Numbered from the stretch's first letter, positions 7,448-16,132 are shown. The stretch is 64,000 nt of DNA from Microbacterium sufflavum (GCF_023101165.1 NZ_CP078076.1:1178001-1242000), one strand, 5' to 3'. Notes: generated by a model from the letters alone, not told the origin. Translations and numbers: made by a program.

Positions 7448-8749
7448 CTACTCGGCCGCGAAGGTGGCCGCGTGCTCGGCCCACCGCGCCTCGACCGGGA
7501 GGGCACGCAGCGCGCGATTGCCGAGCGCGAGCGCGGCCGCGACCAGGCACAGGCCGGCGCAGACGAGGATCGTGCCCTCGCGGCCGAGCCAGGAGAGCCC
7601 GAACCCGGCGATCAGCGGGGCCAGGGGCATCGCTCCCATCGCGAGCACCCCGATGGCACTGTTCGCGCGGCCGAGCAGCCGCGAGGGTGTCGCGACCATG
7701 AAGTAGCCGAGGAGGGCGGCGTTCAGCGCGGGGAGCAGCAGGACCGACGCGCCGAGCACCACCGCGATCGCCCAGGGCTCGCGCACCGTGGTCAGGGCGA
7801 CGGCGCCGAGCGCGACGACGGCGAGGCCGCCCACCGTGAGGATGCCCGCGGGGACGCGCGGCACGAGCAGCGGCGCCAGCACGGCCCCGACCAGCATGAC
7901 CGCGCCGATCACCGCGCTCAGGGTGCCGATCAGCAGCTCGGAGTGTCCCGCCTGCTGCAGCGCGTAGACGACGGTCGTGATGGCCGCGTTGAACCCGAGG
8001 TTCACGATGGTGAGGATGATCATCACGCCACCGAGGTCGCGGCGGGAGAGCAGCCACGTGAAGCCTTCCCGCAGCTCGCGCCCCGCGTGGGGACGGGGGG
8101 CCGGCTCGTCCGCCGGCGCGGCGTCGTCCTCGGCTCCGGTGTCGGCGATCCCCGCCCGTCGCGTCTGGCGCCGCAGCATCCAGGCGGTCACCGCGGCGAC
8201 GGCGTGGCACAGCGTCATGACCGCACCGACCACCCAGCCGCCGAGGCCGAGGAGCAGTCCGCCCAGCGGGCCGCCGGCGAGCTGGAGCGCCGCGTCCCTG
8301 CCCTGGTTCGCGGCCTGGGCGCGGCCCATCGCCTCGTCGGGCACGATCTCCTTGAGCGCGCTCTCGCCGGCCACGTCGAACAGGCCGCTGCGGGCGGCGA
8401 GCAGCACGTCGATCACGAGCAGTGACGTGAAGGTGAGGGCGTCGCCGATCGCGAGCAGAGTGAAGGCGCCCGCGAGGACGATGCCCAGCAGGGAGCCGAG
8501 CAGCATGAGGACGATGCGCCGGTGGCGGTCGGCGAGCACGCCCCCGGCGAGCGTGAGCAGCACGCGGGCGACGAGTCCGGCGGCGCCGATGATGCCCGCC
8601 TGCGCGGGGTCGTTCGTGATGAGGAGTGCCAGGAGCGGGACGGCGAAGCCGAACAGGGAGGCGGCGAGCCCCTTGCTGGTGTCGCTCACGAGCCAGGTGA
8701 GGTAGCGGGTGTTGCGCCACAGGCGGTGGGGGGTGGTGGCGGTGGTCAT
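7448..8749 (-). CDS. MFS transporter (drug-efflux type)
   Basis: A 433-residue membrane protein with about twelve hydrophobic segments and a central charged loop (AEDDAAPADEPAPRPHAGRE). It begins MTTATTPHRLWRNTRYLTWL, as many actinobacterial MFS exporters do, and DRHRRIVLM resembles the loop 2-3 motif. It probably exports a drug or metabolite by proton antiport. ATG 8749 was chosen because it starts right at the first amphipathic/TM segment. It is divergent from an ArsR-type regulator, with three TGCGCAA boxes between them, so control by that regulator is likely. Confidence 0.87.
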   Translation of the reverse strand: MTTATTPHRLWRNTRYLTWLVSDTSKGLAASLFGFAVPLLALLITNDPAQAGIIGAAGLVARVLLTLAGGVLADRHRRIVLMLLGSLLGIVLAGAFTLLAIGDALTFTSLLVIDVLLAARSGLFDVAGESALKEIVPDEAMGRAQAANQGRDAALQLAGGPLGGLLLGLGGWVVGAVMTLCHAVAAVTAWMLRRQTRRAGIADTGAEDDAAPADEPAPRPHAGRELREGFTWLLSRRDLGGVMIILTIVNLGFNAAITTVVYALQQAGHSELLIGTLSAVIGAVMLVGAVLAPLLVPRVPAGILTVGGLAVVALGAVALTTVREPWAIAVVLGASVLLLPALNAALLGYFMVATPSRLLGRANSAIGVLAMGAMPLAPLIAGFGLSWLGREGTILVCAGLCLVAAALALGNRALRALPVEARWAEHAATFAAE

Positions 8750-8763
8750 GGCTCGACCATAGA

Positions 8764-8798
8764 TGCGCAACATAAATTGCGCAACTAGAGGTGCGCAA
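8764..8798. promoter_or_regulatory. Three phased TGCGCAA boxes between divergent MFS and regulator genes
   Basis: TGCGCAA occurs at 8764-8770, 8778-8784 and 8792-8798, exactly 14 bases apart. The middle copy is part of the palindrome TTGCGCAA (8777-8784). Local sequence is A/T-richer than its surroundings, consistent with overlapping divergent promoters. The likely ligand is the winged-helix regulator encoded at 8822. Confidence 0.65.
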
Positions 8799-8821
8799 TT
8801 GTCCGCCGGTAGGATCGGGGC

Positions 8822-9412
8822 ATGGCCGACGACGCGGGGACGAGCGCGGGCGACGACGCCGTCTTCATGACCTCGGCGATGCTGAAGGCCTACTCGCATC
8901 CGCTGCGCCGCCGGATCCTGCGCCTCATCGCGCGCCGCGAGCACCTGCGGGCCGCCGACATCGCCGCCGAGCTCGGCGTTCCCGCGAACAGCGCGAGCTT
9001 CCACCTCCGGGTGCTCGCCGACGCCGGACTCATCGAGGAGGCCCCCGACCGCGCGCGCGACCGCCGCGACCGGGTCTGGACCGGACGCAAGCGCGCCCTC
9101 AACCTCGGCGACCCGCAGAACCCGGTGGCCGATGAGGCGCTCGGCGGCGCGGTGGTCGCCGCCCTGGCGGAGGAGCACGGCGAGCTGGTGCGCCGCGTAC
9201 TCGCCTGGAGCCCCGAGTACGTCGCCGGCCGCACGACCGAGGTACACGCGTCGTTCGTGCAGCGCACGATCCGCCTGACCGAGGCCGAGTTCGAAGACGT
9301 GATGCGCCAGGTCAACGACGTGCTGTCGGCGGCCGACGATGCGCACGACGCCACAGACCCCGACGGTCGCTACTGGCAGCTCGACATCGTCGTCGCCGAC
9401 GACACCATCTGA
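8822..9412 (+). CDS. ArsR-like winged-helix transcriptional regulator
   Basis: A 196-residue protein with an ArsR/HTH_20-type winged helix at about residues 16-80: LKAYSHPLRRRILRLIARRE, then the recognition helix PANSASFHLRVLADAGL. The C-terminal ~100 residues form a helical effector or dimer domain seen in regulators of neighbouring MFS exporters. No metal-binding cysteine pair is visible, so a metal sensor is unlikely. It is transcribed away from the MFS gene and probably represses both. Its stop codon forms the first bases of a 17-bp tandem repeat array. Confidence 0.87.
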   Translation: MADDAGTSAGDDAVFMTSAMLKAYSHPLRRRILRLIARREHLRAADIAAELGVPANSASFHLRVLADAGLIEEAPDRARDRRDRVWTGRKRALNLGDPQNPVADEALGGAVVAALAEEHGELVRRVLAWSPEYVAGRTTEVHASFVQRTIRLTEAEFEDVMRQVNDVLSAADDAHDATDPDGRYWQLDIVVADDTI

Positions 9413-9528
9413 CTCACCCGTCGCCCTGACTCACCCGTCGCCCTGACTCACCCGTCGCCCTGACTCACCCGTCGCCCTGACTCACCCGTCGCCCTGGCTC
9501 ACGCATCGCCCTCGCTCACGCGTCGCCG
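9410..9528. repeat. 17-bp tandem repeat array, seven units, spanning two convergent stop codons
   Basis: Five identical units TGACTCACCCGTCGCCC (9410-9494) are followed by two degenerate units (9495-9511 and 9512-9528). The first unit contains the regulator's TGA. The last degenerate unit contains the stop (TCA at 9516-9518) of the FUSC gene on the other strand. The array looks like replication-slippage expansion of the junction between the two gene ends. Confidence 0.9.
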
Positions 9529-10649
9529 TCCGGGCGCTCGCCGCTGAGGATCAGGATCCTCCGCAGGTGCATCGCCGTCAGCACGCCGGGACCCATCGTG
9601 CTGCGCGCGTCGAACGTGCGGTCGTCCACACGCTCCAGCAGCAGGCGGATCGCCCGCGCGGCCTCACCCCGCCGGCGGTGCGCCTCGCTGGATCCGGGAT
9701 CGGGTTCGGCGATCACGTCGGCCACCGCGTGACAGGCCGCCGACAGGGGCTCGGGCAGCGCGGGGTCGAGCGGGATGGCGGCGGGCCGGTCCCAGATGGT
9801 GTCGGCGGTCGCATCGGCGATGTCGCGGATCAGGTGGGCGATGCGGTCGAGCGTCGAGAGGTCCTCGTGGATGTGCGCTGTCCCCACGTGCCGGCGTCGC
9901 GCGCGTGGGTTGTACCGCACGCTCTCGTCGGCCTCGGTCAGCGCCGCCCGCAGATCGGCGGTGGTCTCGGCGAGGGACGCCGCGTCCTCCGCCCACTGCG
10001 CGGTCTCCGGCGGCCACGACTCCGACACCGCGTATCCGATGTCGTGCAGGTGCTCGCCCAGCTGCGTGCGGAAGGACTCCACTCTCGACGCAGCCGCCGC
10101 GGCGAGCGGTGCGGGCGCGATCAGCACGTTCACCAGGAGCCCGATCACCACGCCGACGGCCATCTGCGCCAGGTACCCCACCGAGTAGTCGTCGGCGTTC
10201 TGTCCCCCGATGATCAGCACGAACAGCGCGGCCATCGGCACGTACTCGCGTCCGGCGCCGAACCATCCCGTGCCCGACAGCAGCACGCCCAGACCCACCA
10301 CGAGCGGGATGGTCCACCACGTCGGACCGACGGTGAGCACGATCAGGGCGGCCAGGCCGATGCCCGCGGCGAGCCCGAACAGCGTCTGCAGGCTCGATCG
10401 CATCGAGCCCATCAGCGTCGGGTACATGCTCACCAGAGCACCGAGCGGCGCGTAGTACGGATACTCGTCGGTGACGCCCGGCATGTGCGGCGCGACGGCC
10501 CACGCGAGCCCGACCGCGAGCGCCGTCTTCGCCACGAGCAGCAGCCGCGGCGGTCGCACGGCATCGCGCAGGGTGCGCGAGAGGTACGACCGGCGTTCGC
10601 GCAGGCGCAGGCGCGGGTGGTCGCGGAGGCGGCGTTCCTCGGGCGTCAC
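9516..10649 (-). CDS. FUSC-family membrane protein
   Basis: A 377-residue protein with five or six hydrophobic segments in residues about 35-185, including a GLAAGIGLAALIVLTVGP-like segment. A long cytoplasmic helical C-terminal half follows (EHLHDIGYAVSESWPPETAQ onward). This matches the FUSC (fusaric-acid-resistance/aromatic-acid exporter-like) architecture. Substrate is unknown. The start is GTG 10649, before a basic N-terminus. It lies downstream of the ABC operon but is separated from it by a strong hairpin, so it is probably transcribed independently. Its last codons lie in the 17-bp repeat array. Confidence 0.8.
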   Translation of the reverse strand: MTPEERRLRDHPRLRLRERRSYLSRTLRDAVRPPRLLLVAKTALAVGLAWAVAPHMPGVTDEYPYYAPLGALVSMYPTLMGSMRSSLQTLFGLAAGIGLAALIVLTVGPTWWTIPLVVGLGVLLSGTGWFGAGREYVPMAALFVLIIGGQNADDYSVGYLAQMAVGVVIGLLVNVLIAPAPLAAAAASRVESFRTQLGEHLHDIGYAVSESWPPETAQWAEDAASLAETTADLRAALTEADESVRYNPRARRRHVGTAHIHEDLSTLDRIAHLIRDIADATADTIWDRPAAIPLDPALPEPLSAACHAVADVIAEPDPGSSEAHRRRGEAARAIRLLLERVDDRTFDARSTMGPGVLTAMHLRRILILSGERPDGDA

Positions 10650-10762
10650 GGCATCCTCTCTCTTCGGGCGGGCGGGTTCTGCTCCTGGACGTTACGCGCG
10701 AACGGACGGCGGAGGAGTGGGGTTGCCTCCGCTGCGGTCTGCGGGTAGTGCCCGGACGCACG

Positions 10763-10800
10763 GATGCCGCGGCCCGCACCGAGTGCGCGGCCGCGGCATC
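10763..10800. terminator. Strong hairpin, probable terminator of the ABC operon
   Basis: GATGCCGCGGCC (10763-10774) pairs perfectly with GGCCGCGGCATC (10789-10800), and the inner CGCA/TGCG extends the stem. It lies 20 bases beyond the permease stop. No long U-tract is evident, as is common in high-GC actinobacteria. Confidence 0.6.
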
Positions 10801-10820
10801 CCTCGTGCCGGGTGATCCGA

Positions 10821-11504
10821 TCAGGGGATGGTCCGCCGGAAGGCGAGGAACGAGACGACGGTCAGGACGGCGGTGATCACCAGGCCCCACACGGCCAGGC
10901 CGAGGGCGCCGAGGTCCATGATCGTCGCGCCGACGTGGTTCCACAGGTCGAGCCGTGTCGCGAGGAACACCAGCCCCACCAGGATGAGCCCCAGGCCGAT
11001 GCTCACGATCAGCAGCACCAGCTGACCCCAGCTCTTGTAGATCGTCGCGCCGGTGAAGCCGACCACGAAGAAGAACAGGGCGAGCGTGAAGAACACCACG
11101 AAGGCGCCCAGGGGTCCCGCGTCCCACAGCCACGGCAGGTAGAACAGGTAGCCGTTGACCCCCCAGCCGTCGGTGAGCATCTCGATGCCGCCGCCGATCA
11201 GGAAGAGCACGCCCATGATCGCGCTGCCGAGGATGGCCGTCAGCATCGTGCCGAAGAAGAACTCCCGGCGCGTGATGCTCATCGCCTGCGAGAACGGGAA
11301 CGTGAGGGTCATCGCCGACATGCCCACCGCGAAGAAGTACCAGAGCGGCGCCTGGCCGCCCCCGCCGTACTTGGGGGTGTCGACGGGGATCATCGCGTAG
11401 ATCAGGATCGAGATGATCGTGGCCGCGCCGAGGATCATGAGCGGGTACCAGATGAAGGTGCCCTTGTTGATCAGCTGCAGGCGGATGACGTTGAACGTGC
11501 GCAT
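10821..11504 (-). CDS. ABC exporter membrane subunit
   Basis: A 227-residue protein with about six transmembrane segments, for example FIWYPLMILGAATIISILIY at 18-37, and little other sequence character. Its start codon overlaps the stop of the ATPase gene by one base (TGATG), so it is the permease of that exporter. Such BcrA/YtrA-type systems in actinobacteria often export peptides or respond to cell-wall stress; the substrate is not shown here. Confidence 0.8.
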   Translation of the reverse strand: MRTFNVIRLQLINKGTFIWYPLMILGAATIISILIYAMIPVDTPKYGGGGQAPLWYFFAVGMSAMTLTFPFSQAMSITRREFFFGTMLTAILGSAIMGVLFLIGGGIEMLTDGWGVNGYLFYLPWLWDAGPLGAFVVFFTLALFFFVVGFTGATIYKSWGQLVLLIVSIGLGLILVGLVFLATRLDLWNHVGATIMDLGALGLAVWGLVITAVLTVVSFLAFRRTIP

Positions 11505-12418
11505 CAGCGGACCTCCTCCTTCACCGCACCGGCTCTGTCGGCGGCGGCGTCGTTCTTCTGGGTGAGCCGGACGACGAGCTGCTGCAGCGACACCGGCGTG
11601 AGGTCGAGGCCCGCGGCGACGACCGCGGAGCGCTCCTCGGGCGAGAGCCGGCCCATGACGGTGACCGAGGCCACGCGGCCGAGCTCGTCGCGGTGCAGGA
11701 TCTCGCGGCCCTCCGCCCAGGCGTCGACCTTCGCGGCCTCGCCCACCACGGTCACCGCGCGGTCGCGCACGGCATCGGTGTCCTCGTTCAGCAGGATCCG
11801 TCCGTTGTCGATCACGATGACCTTCTCGATGAGGTTCGACACCTCGTCGATCAGGTGCGAGGACAGGATGATGGTGCGCGGGTGCTCCGAGTAGTCCTCC
11901 ACCAGGCGGTCGTAGAAGATCTGCCGGGCGACCGCGTCGAGCCCGAGGTACGGCTCGTCGAAGAAGGTGATCTCGGCGCGCGAGGCGAGTCCGATGATCA
12001 CGCCGACCGCCGAGAGCTGTCCACGCGACAGCTTCTTGATGGTCTGCTTCATCGGCAGCTGGAACTCCGCGATCAGCTCGTCGGCGAACGCCTGGTCCCA
12101 GTTCGGGAAGAACAGGCTCGCGGCCTTGAACGCGTGCTTCGGGTAGGCGTCGTCCGGGTACTTCTGGCTCTCGCGCACGAAGCAGATGCGGCCGAGCACG
12201 TGTGCGTTCTCGTACGGGTGCTCGCCGAACACCTTCACGGTGCCGGATGATTCGAAGTTCTGGGCCGTGAGGATCGACATGAGGGTCGTCTTCCCGGCAC
12301 CGTTGCGGCCGAGGAGCCCGTAGATCGAGCCCCCTTCGAGGGCGAGCGAGACGTTGTCGAGCGCCCTCTTCTCCTTGTAGCGCTTGGTGAGGTTCTGCAC
12401 CTCGATGACGGCGGTCAT
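11504..12418 (-). CDS. ABC transporter ATP-binding protein
   Basis: A 304-residue ATPase. Walker A is GRNGAGKTT (37-45), the signature is LSRGQ (130-134, a variant of LSGGQ) and Walker B is ITFFDEP (150-156). A C-terminal ~80-residue extension has no clear motif. It starts ATG 12418 and overlaps the GntR regulator stop by 4 bases, and its own stop overlaps the permease start. Regulator-ATPase-permease is the standard YtrABC-like order, so expression is probably under the GntR repressor and its palindromic operator at 12823-12860. Confidence 0.9.
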   Translation of the reverse strand: MTAVIEVQNLTKRYKEKRALDNVSLALEGGSIYGLLGRNGAGKTTLMSILTAQNFESSGTVKVFGEHPYENAHVLGRICFVRESQKYPDDAYPKHAFKAASLFFPNWDQAFADELIAEFQLPMKQTIKKLSRGQLSAVGVIIGLASRAEITFFDEPYLGLDAVARQIFYDRLVEDYSEHPRTIILSSHLIDEVSNLIEKVIVIDNGRILLNEDTDAVRDRAVTVVGEAAKVDAWAEGREILHRDELGRVASVTVMGRLSPEERSAVVAAGLDLTPVSLQQLVVRLTQKNDAAADRAGAVKEEVR

Positions 12419-12804
12419 GCGGGGTTCTTCCCTTCTGGGGTGGGGGTGTGTGCGGCGCGCTGCCGGAGCAGGTCCGCGAGGTCTTCCGCGCCGAGGCCCA
12501 GCGTGCGGGCCTCCGCGAGGAGCGGGTCGATGTAGCGGTCGGCGAAGGCCGCGCGGCGCTCGCCGAGGAGCAGGTCCCTGGCGCCTTCCGAGACGAACAT
12601 GCCGATGCCTCGGCGCTTGTGGAGCACTCCCTTGTCGGTGAGCATCGCGACTCCCTTCGCCGCCGTGGCGGGGTTGATGCGGTAGAACGCGGCGAGCTCG
12701 TTCGTGGAAGGGGCCTGCGCCTCCTCGGCGAGTGAGTCGTCGAGGATCGAGTCCTCGATCTGCTCGGCGATCTGGAGGAAGAGCGGCTTGCCTTCTTCGA
12801 TCAC
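12415..12804 (-). CDS. GntR-family regulator, YtrA subfamily
   Basis: A 129-residue protein: a GntR winged helix at about 5-75 (KPLFLQIAEQIEDSILDD and the recognition helix TNELAAFYRINPATAAKGV), then a short ~50-residue helical tail typical of YtrA proteins. The start is GTG 12804 with GGAGG 5 bases upstream. It is the first gene of an ABC exporter operon and overlaps the ATPase gene, so it probably represses its own operon. The nested inverted repeats just upstream carry the expected GGTTACTTA half-sites. Confidence 0.9.
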   Translation of the reverse strand: MIEEGKPLFLQIAEQIEDSILDDSLAEEAQAPSTNELAAFYRINPATAAKGVAMLTDKGVLHKRRGIGMFVSEGARDLLLGERRAAFADRYIDPLLAEARTLGLGAEDLADLLRQRAAHTPTPEGKNPA

Positions 12805-12822
12805 AAGTCCTCCGCTGGGTTG

Positions 12823-12860
12823 GTGGGTTACTTACTCGACTAAGTAACCATGTAACCCAC
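12823..12860. promoter_or_regulatory. Nested inverted repeats, putative YtrA-type operator
   Basis: Inner arms GGTTACTTA (12826-12834) and TAAGTAACC (12841-12849) are exact complements around six bases. Outer arms GTGGGTTAC (12823-12831) and GTAACCCAC (12852-12860) are also exact complements. Such half-sites are typical of GntR/YtrA operators. The site lies about 20 bases upstream of the regulator start. Confidence 0.75.
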
Positions 12861-12889
12861 GCGCGTGTCAACCCTCGGGATCGCGACGA

Positions 12890-13429
12890 TCAGCTCCGGT
12901 CGTGCCGCGACTCGTGCCACTCCTCCACGATCTGCCCCATGCGCGCGGACAGGAACCGGAAGAACGCGGCCAGCTCGACCGCCCGCGCCTGCGCGTCGGG
13001 ATCGTCGCCGTGTGCGCCCGCGATGTCGTCGATGTACTCCGCGAGCCGCGCGTACACGGGAAGGTTGCCCACGATCGAGCGGTAGAAGGGATCGTGCATG
13101 AACGCGTACCGGTCACGGCGCTCACCCGGCCGCGGGCGCCGCTGGATGAAGTGCAGCTGCTGCAGGTAGCGCACCGCCCCCGACACCGCCGCGGGGGAGA
13201 CGCCGAGCCGCTCGGCCAGCTCCGCCGCGGTGTACCCGCCCTCGGGCGCCGCGACCAGGGCCATCATCACGCGCGCCGGCATCCGCGGCATCCCCGCCGC
13301 CGTGAGCATCGCCGCCGCCTGCTCCGCCGGTTCCACGCCCCGGTGCTCGCGCTGCGGCTCGGCATCGCCCGCCGTCGCGTCCGACCCGTCGTCGGCGTTC
13401 GCGGCCTCCCCGCCCGGTGCCCGCGTCAT
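12890..13429 (-). CDS. GbsR/MarR-family regulator
   Basis: A 179-residue protein. After a charged disordered N-terminus (1-35) comes a MarR-type winged helix, with the recognition region YTAAELAERLGVSPAAVSGA followed by VRYLQQLHFIQRRPRPGERR as helix and wing. A helical C-terminus follows (ELAAFFRFLSARMGQIVEEW). It ends the operon ABC ATPase-ABC permease-regulator, starting just after the permease stop (13434), so it probably senses the exporter's substrate and represses the operon. A partial palindrome upstream of the ATPase gene (16063-16078) is a candidate site. Confidence 0.85.
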   Translation of the reverse strand: MTRAPGGEAANADDGSDATAGDAEPQREHRGVEPAEQAAAMLTAAGMPRMPARVMMALVAAPEGGYTAAELAERLGVSPAAVSGAVRYLQQLHFIQRRPRPGERRDRYAFMHDPFYRSIVGNLPVYARLAEYIDDIAGAHGDDPDAQARAVELAAFFRFLSARMGQIVEEWHESRHDRS

Positions 13430-13433
13430 CGCA

Positions 13434-15056
13434 CTACCCGCCCGTCGCGAGCTCGCGCCGACGCATGAGGGCCAGGGCGCCCGCCGTGGCCCCGGCGACC
13501 ACGAGCACGAGCCACCACAGCCCGCGCACGTCGACGCCGTCGCCGTCGACCACCGGGGTCACCGCGAACGGGGAGAGGTTCGCGGTCCAGTCCGGCAGCC
13601 CGAACAGCGGGCCGAACATGCCGAGCAGCGCCGCGAGCAGGACCAGGATCCACGCCACGGGGATGGTCGCGCGCGGCAGCACCACGAACACGAGGGCCGT
13701 GAGCGCCACGAACACCACCGCCGCGACCGCCTGTCCCGCGCCCGCCACGGCCACGATGCGATACAGCTCGGTGTCGCCGTCGCGCGACCACACGCCGAGC
13801 CAGCCACCCAGCACGGCGGCGGCGACCACGATGAGCACCGCGCCCACGCCGACGATCACGTGGTCGGCCAGCCAGCGCACCCGTCCGGTGGGGGTCGAGA
13901 GCACGAGCTCGACCGTGCCCCGCGCCTCCTCCTGCCGCGCGCGCACCACGGTCTGCACCGCGCAGCAGGCCGCGAGGATGCCCAGCAGCGTGAAGAACAC
14001 GGTCACCACGACCTCGTCGAGCCCGCCGGTCGCGCCGCCGATCTTCTCCAGGATGTCGGTCACGGCGGGATTCTCGCCCGCGATCTGGTCGACCACGCCG
14101 CCCAGGGTCGTGGCGAGCAGCCCGGTGAGCAGTCCGCCGACCGCCCACCCCACGACCGCGCCCGAGGTGAGTCGCCACACCAGCGCGTGCGGCGACGAGA
14201 GGGCGGGCCGCGCCGCGGAACGGCCGGGGCGTTCGGCCACGAAGCCCGCGTCCACATCGCGCAGGCCCTGCAGTGCCAGGGCCCCGGCGGCCAGGACGAG
14301 GCCGAGCGCCAGTCCCAGGACCGCGGGCCAAGCCGCATCGACGTCGTACGGACGCGTCTGCTCCGCCCAGCCGAACGGCGACAGCCACGCAGGCCAGGCG
14401 CTCGCGATCGCGGTCAGCTCGTCGTTCGGGGTCCCGGCGGCGTTGCCGATGCCCCGGAGCAGGAAGGCGGCCACGAGCACCCACACCGCCGCGGAGTTCG
14501 CGCCGCGCGACGTGCGCAGCAGCTGCGCCGCGAGCAGGGCGATCCCGAGGAAGGCGACGCCGCAGGAGGCGGCCGCGGCGCCGGAGAGCAGCGAACCGGC
14601 GACGGGCAGCCCGGTCGCGAGCAGGGCCACCGCGGTCAGCGCGCCCAGCACGACGTTGGCGAGGAGGCCGTGCACGATCGTCGCGACGGTGGGAAGGTGC
14701 CGTCCGGCGGGCGTCGCCCACACGAGCTCGGCGCGCCCCGACTCCTCGTCACCCCGGGTGTGCCGCACCGCGAGGAACGTGCTCATGAGGGCCGCCAGCA
14801 TCGCCAGCCACGGCAGGATCTCGAAGGCGAGGAACGCGCCCTCCGAGGTGCCGGACGGCAGGCCGCGGAACATCAGGATCACCGGGTTCGCGAGCGCCGC
14901 GGCCAGGATGTTCTGCCGGTCGGCCAGGGTCGAGTACGACTGCGTGACGCCCGCATACCCCGCGAACGCCATCAGCGCCGTCCCGAGGATCCACAGCGGC
15001 ACCTGCACCCGGTCGCGGCGGATGCGCTGGCGCAGCAGCACCCCGAAGCGGTCCAT
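13434..15056 (-). CDS. ABC exporter permease, 12-TM type
   Basis: A 540-residue membrane protein that looks like two similar six-helix halves. Each half has a large periplasm-facing hydrophobic block and the recurring segment ESGRAELVWATPAGR (first half) or EARGTVELVLSTPTGR (second half), a mark of fused ABC-2 permeases of polyketide-antibiotic exporter type. Its start overlaps the ATPase stop by one base. With that ATPase it should export a hydrophobic drug or peptide. The GbsR-like regulator follows after 4 bases. Confidence 0.85.
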   Translation of the reverse strand: MDRFGVLLRQRIRRDRVQVPLWILGTALMAFAGYAGVTQSYSTLADRQNILAAALANPVILMFRGLPSGTSEGAFLAFEILPWLAMLAALMSTFLAVRHTRGDEESGRAELVWATPAGRHLPTVATIVHGLLANVVLGALTAVALLATGLPVAGSLLSGAAAASCGVAFLGIALLAAQLLRTSRGANSAAVWVLVAAFLLRGIGNAAGTPNDELTAIASAWPAWLSPFGWAEQTRPYDVDAAWPAVLGLALGLVLAAGALALQGLRDVDAGFVAERPGRSAARPALSSPHALVWRLTSGAVVGWAVGGLLTGLLATTLGGVVDQIAGENPAVTDILEKIGGATGGLDEVVVTVFFTLLGILAACCAVQTVVRARQEEARGTVELVLSTPTGRVRWLADHVIVGVGAVLIVVAAAVLGGWLGVWSRDGDTELYRIVAVAGAGQAVAAVVFVALTALVFVVLPRATIPVAWILVLLAALLGMFGPLFGLPDWTANLSPFAVTPVVDGDGVDVRGLWWLVLVVAGATAGALALMRRRELATGG

Positions 15057-16042
15057 CACGCACGACCCTTCGCGTGGCGGGAGCGCCGGGTGGACGGCGC
15101 CGCGTCGGACCCGCCGTCCTCGGCCGCCTCGAGCGTCGCGAGGTCGTCGCCGTAGTGCCGCAGGAACAGCTCCTCGAGCGAGGGCGGAGCCACGCGGAGG
15201 TCGGAGATCCCGAGCGTGGCGAGGGCGGGCAGCACCGCGGCGGTGCGGTCGCTGTCGACGGTGAGACGGAAGCGGTCGTCGTGCGCCGTGGCGTCGTGCA
15301 CCTCGGGGATCGCGGCGACGCGGTCGAGCGGGACACCCGGGGCCGTGAACGACACGTCGCTGCGGGTGAGGTGCCGCAGGTCGGCGAGCGTGCCGGTCTC
15401 GACGATGCGCCCGGCGCGGATGATCGACACGCGGTCGCACAGCTGCTCGACCTCGCTCATGATGTGGCTCGACAGCAGCACGGTCGCGCCGTTCTCGTGG
15501 GCCCGCGCGACCTCGCGCTGGAAGATCACCGCCATGAGCGGGTCGAGCCCGCTGGTCGGCTCGTCGAGGATGAGCAGGTCGGCCGGCACGGCGAAGGCCG
15601 CGATCAGCGCCACCTTCTGGCGGTTGCCCTTCGAGTACGCGCGGCCCTTCTTCCGCGGGTCGAACTGGAAGGCCTCCAGCAGCCGGGCCTTCTCGCGCCG
15701 GTAGGCGGCGTCGTGCGTGCGGGCTCCGCGCAGCCGGGCGAGCAGGTCGATGGCCTCGCCCCCGGAGAGGTTGGGCCACAGGCTCACGTCGCCCGGCACG
15801 GAGGCGATGCGCCGATGCAGCTCGACGGCCCGACGCCACGGGTCCTCGCCGAACACGGTCACCGCGCCCCCGGTGCGGCGGGCGAGGCCCAGGAGGATGC
15901 GGATCGTGGTGGACTTGCCGGCGCCGTTCGGCCCGAGGAATCCGTGCACCTGACCGGACTCGACGCTCAGGTCGAGACCGTCGAGGGCGTGCACGTGCCC
16001 GTAGAGCTTGGTGAGGCTCTGGGTGGCGATCACGGTGCTCAT
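15056..16042 (-). CDS. ABC exporter ATP-binding protein
   Basis: A 328-residue ATPase. Walker A is GPNGAGKST (37-45). The signature is YSKGNRQK (136-143), a degenerate form seen in this exporter subfamily. Walker B is LLILDEP (156-162) and the H-loop is in LLSSHIMSEV. An accessory C-terminal domain (about 215-300) ends in a basic tail (STRRSRHAKGRA). It is the first gene of the exporter operon. The region just upstream contains a TTCAC/GTGAA inverted repeat that may bind the GbsR-like protein. Confidence 0.9.
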   Translation of the reverse strand: MSTVIATQSLTKLYGHVHALDGLDLSVESGQVHGFLGPNGAGKSTTIRILLGLARRTGGAVTVFGEDPWRRAVELHRRIASVPGDVSLWPNLSGGEAIDLLARLRGARTHDAAYRREKARLLEAFQFDPRKKGRAYSKGNRQKVALIAAFAVPADLLILDEPTSGLDPLMAVIFQREVARAHENGATVLLSSHIMSEVEQLCDRVSIIRAGRIVETGTLADLRHLTRSDVSFTAPGVPLDRVAAIPEVHDATAHDDRFRLTVDSDRTAAVLPALATLGISDLRVAPPSLEELFLRHYGDDLATLEAAEDGGSDAAPSTRRSRHAKGRA

Positions 16043-16062
16043 GCGCGGGAGCGTACGCCCGC

Positions 16063-16078
16063 TTCACGAACTTGTGAA
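16063..16078. promoter_or_regulatory. Imperfect palindrome upstream of ABC exporter operon
   Basis: TTCAC (16063-16067) and GTGAA (16074-16078) are complementary arms around GAACTT; 12 of 16 positions are symmetric. It sits 20 bases upstream of the ATPase start, where a MarR/GbsR repressor would be expected to bind. Confidence 0.45.
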
Positions 16079-16132
16079 TCCGGTGAAGCGGACGCATGCG
16101 GAATCCTTACGGCGCCCGCGTACAGTGGGCTG

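Noticed and set aside
13434..16097. Single 887-codon frame read as an ATPase-permease fusion
   Set aside because: Only the part from 15056 onward resembles a permease. The earlier part is the out-of-frame shadow of the separate ATPase gene, which has its own start and overlaps by one base.
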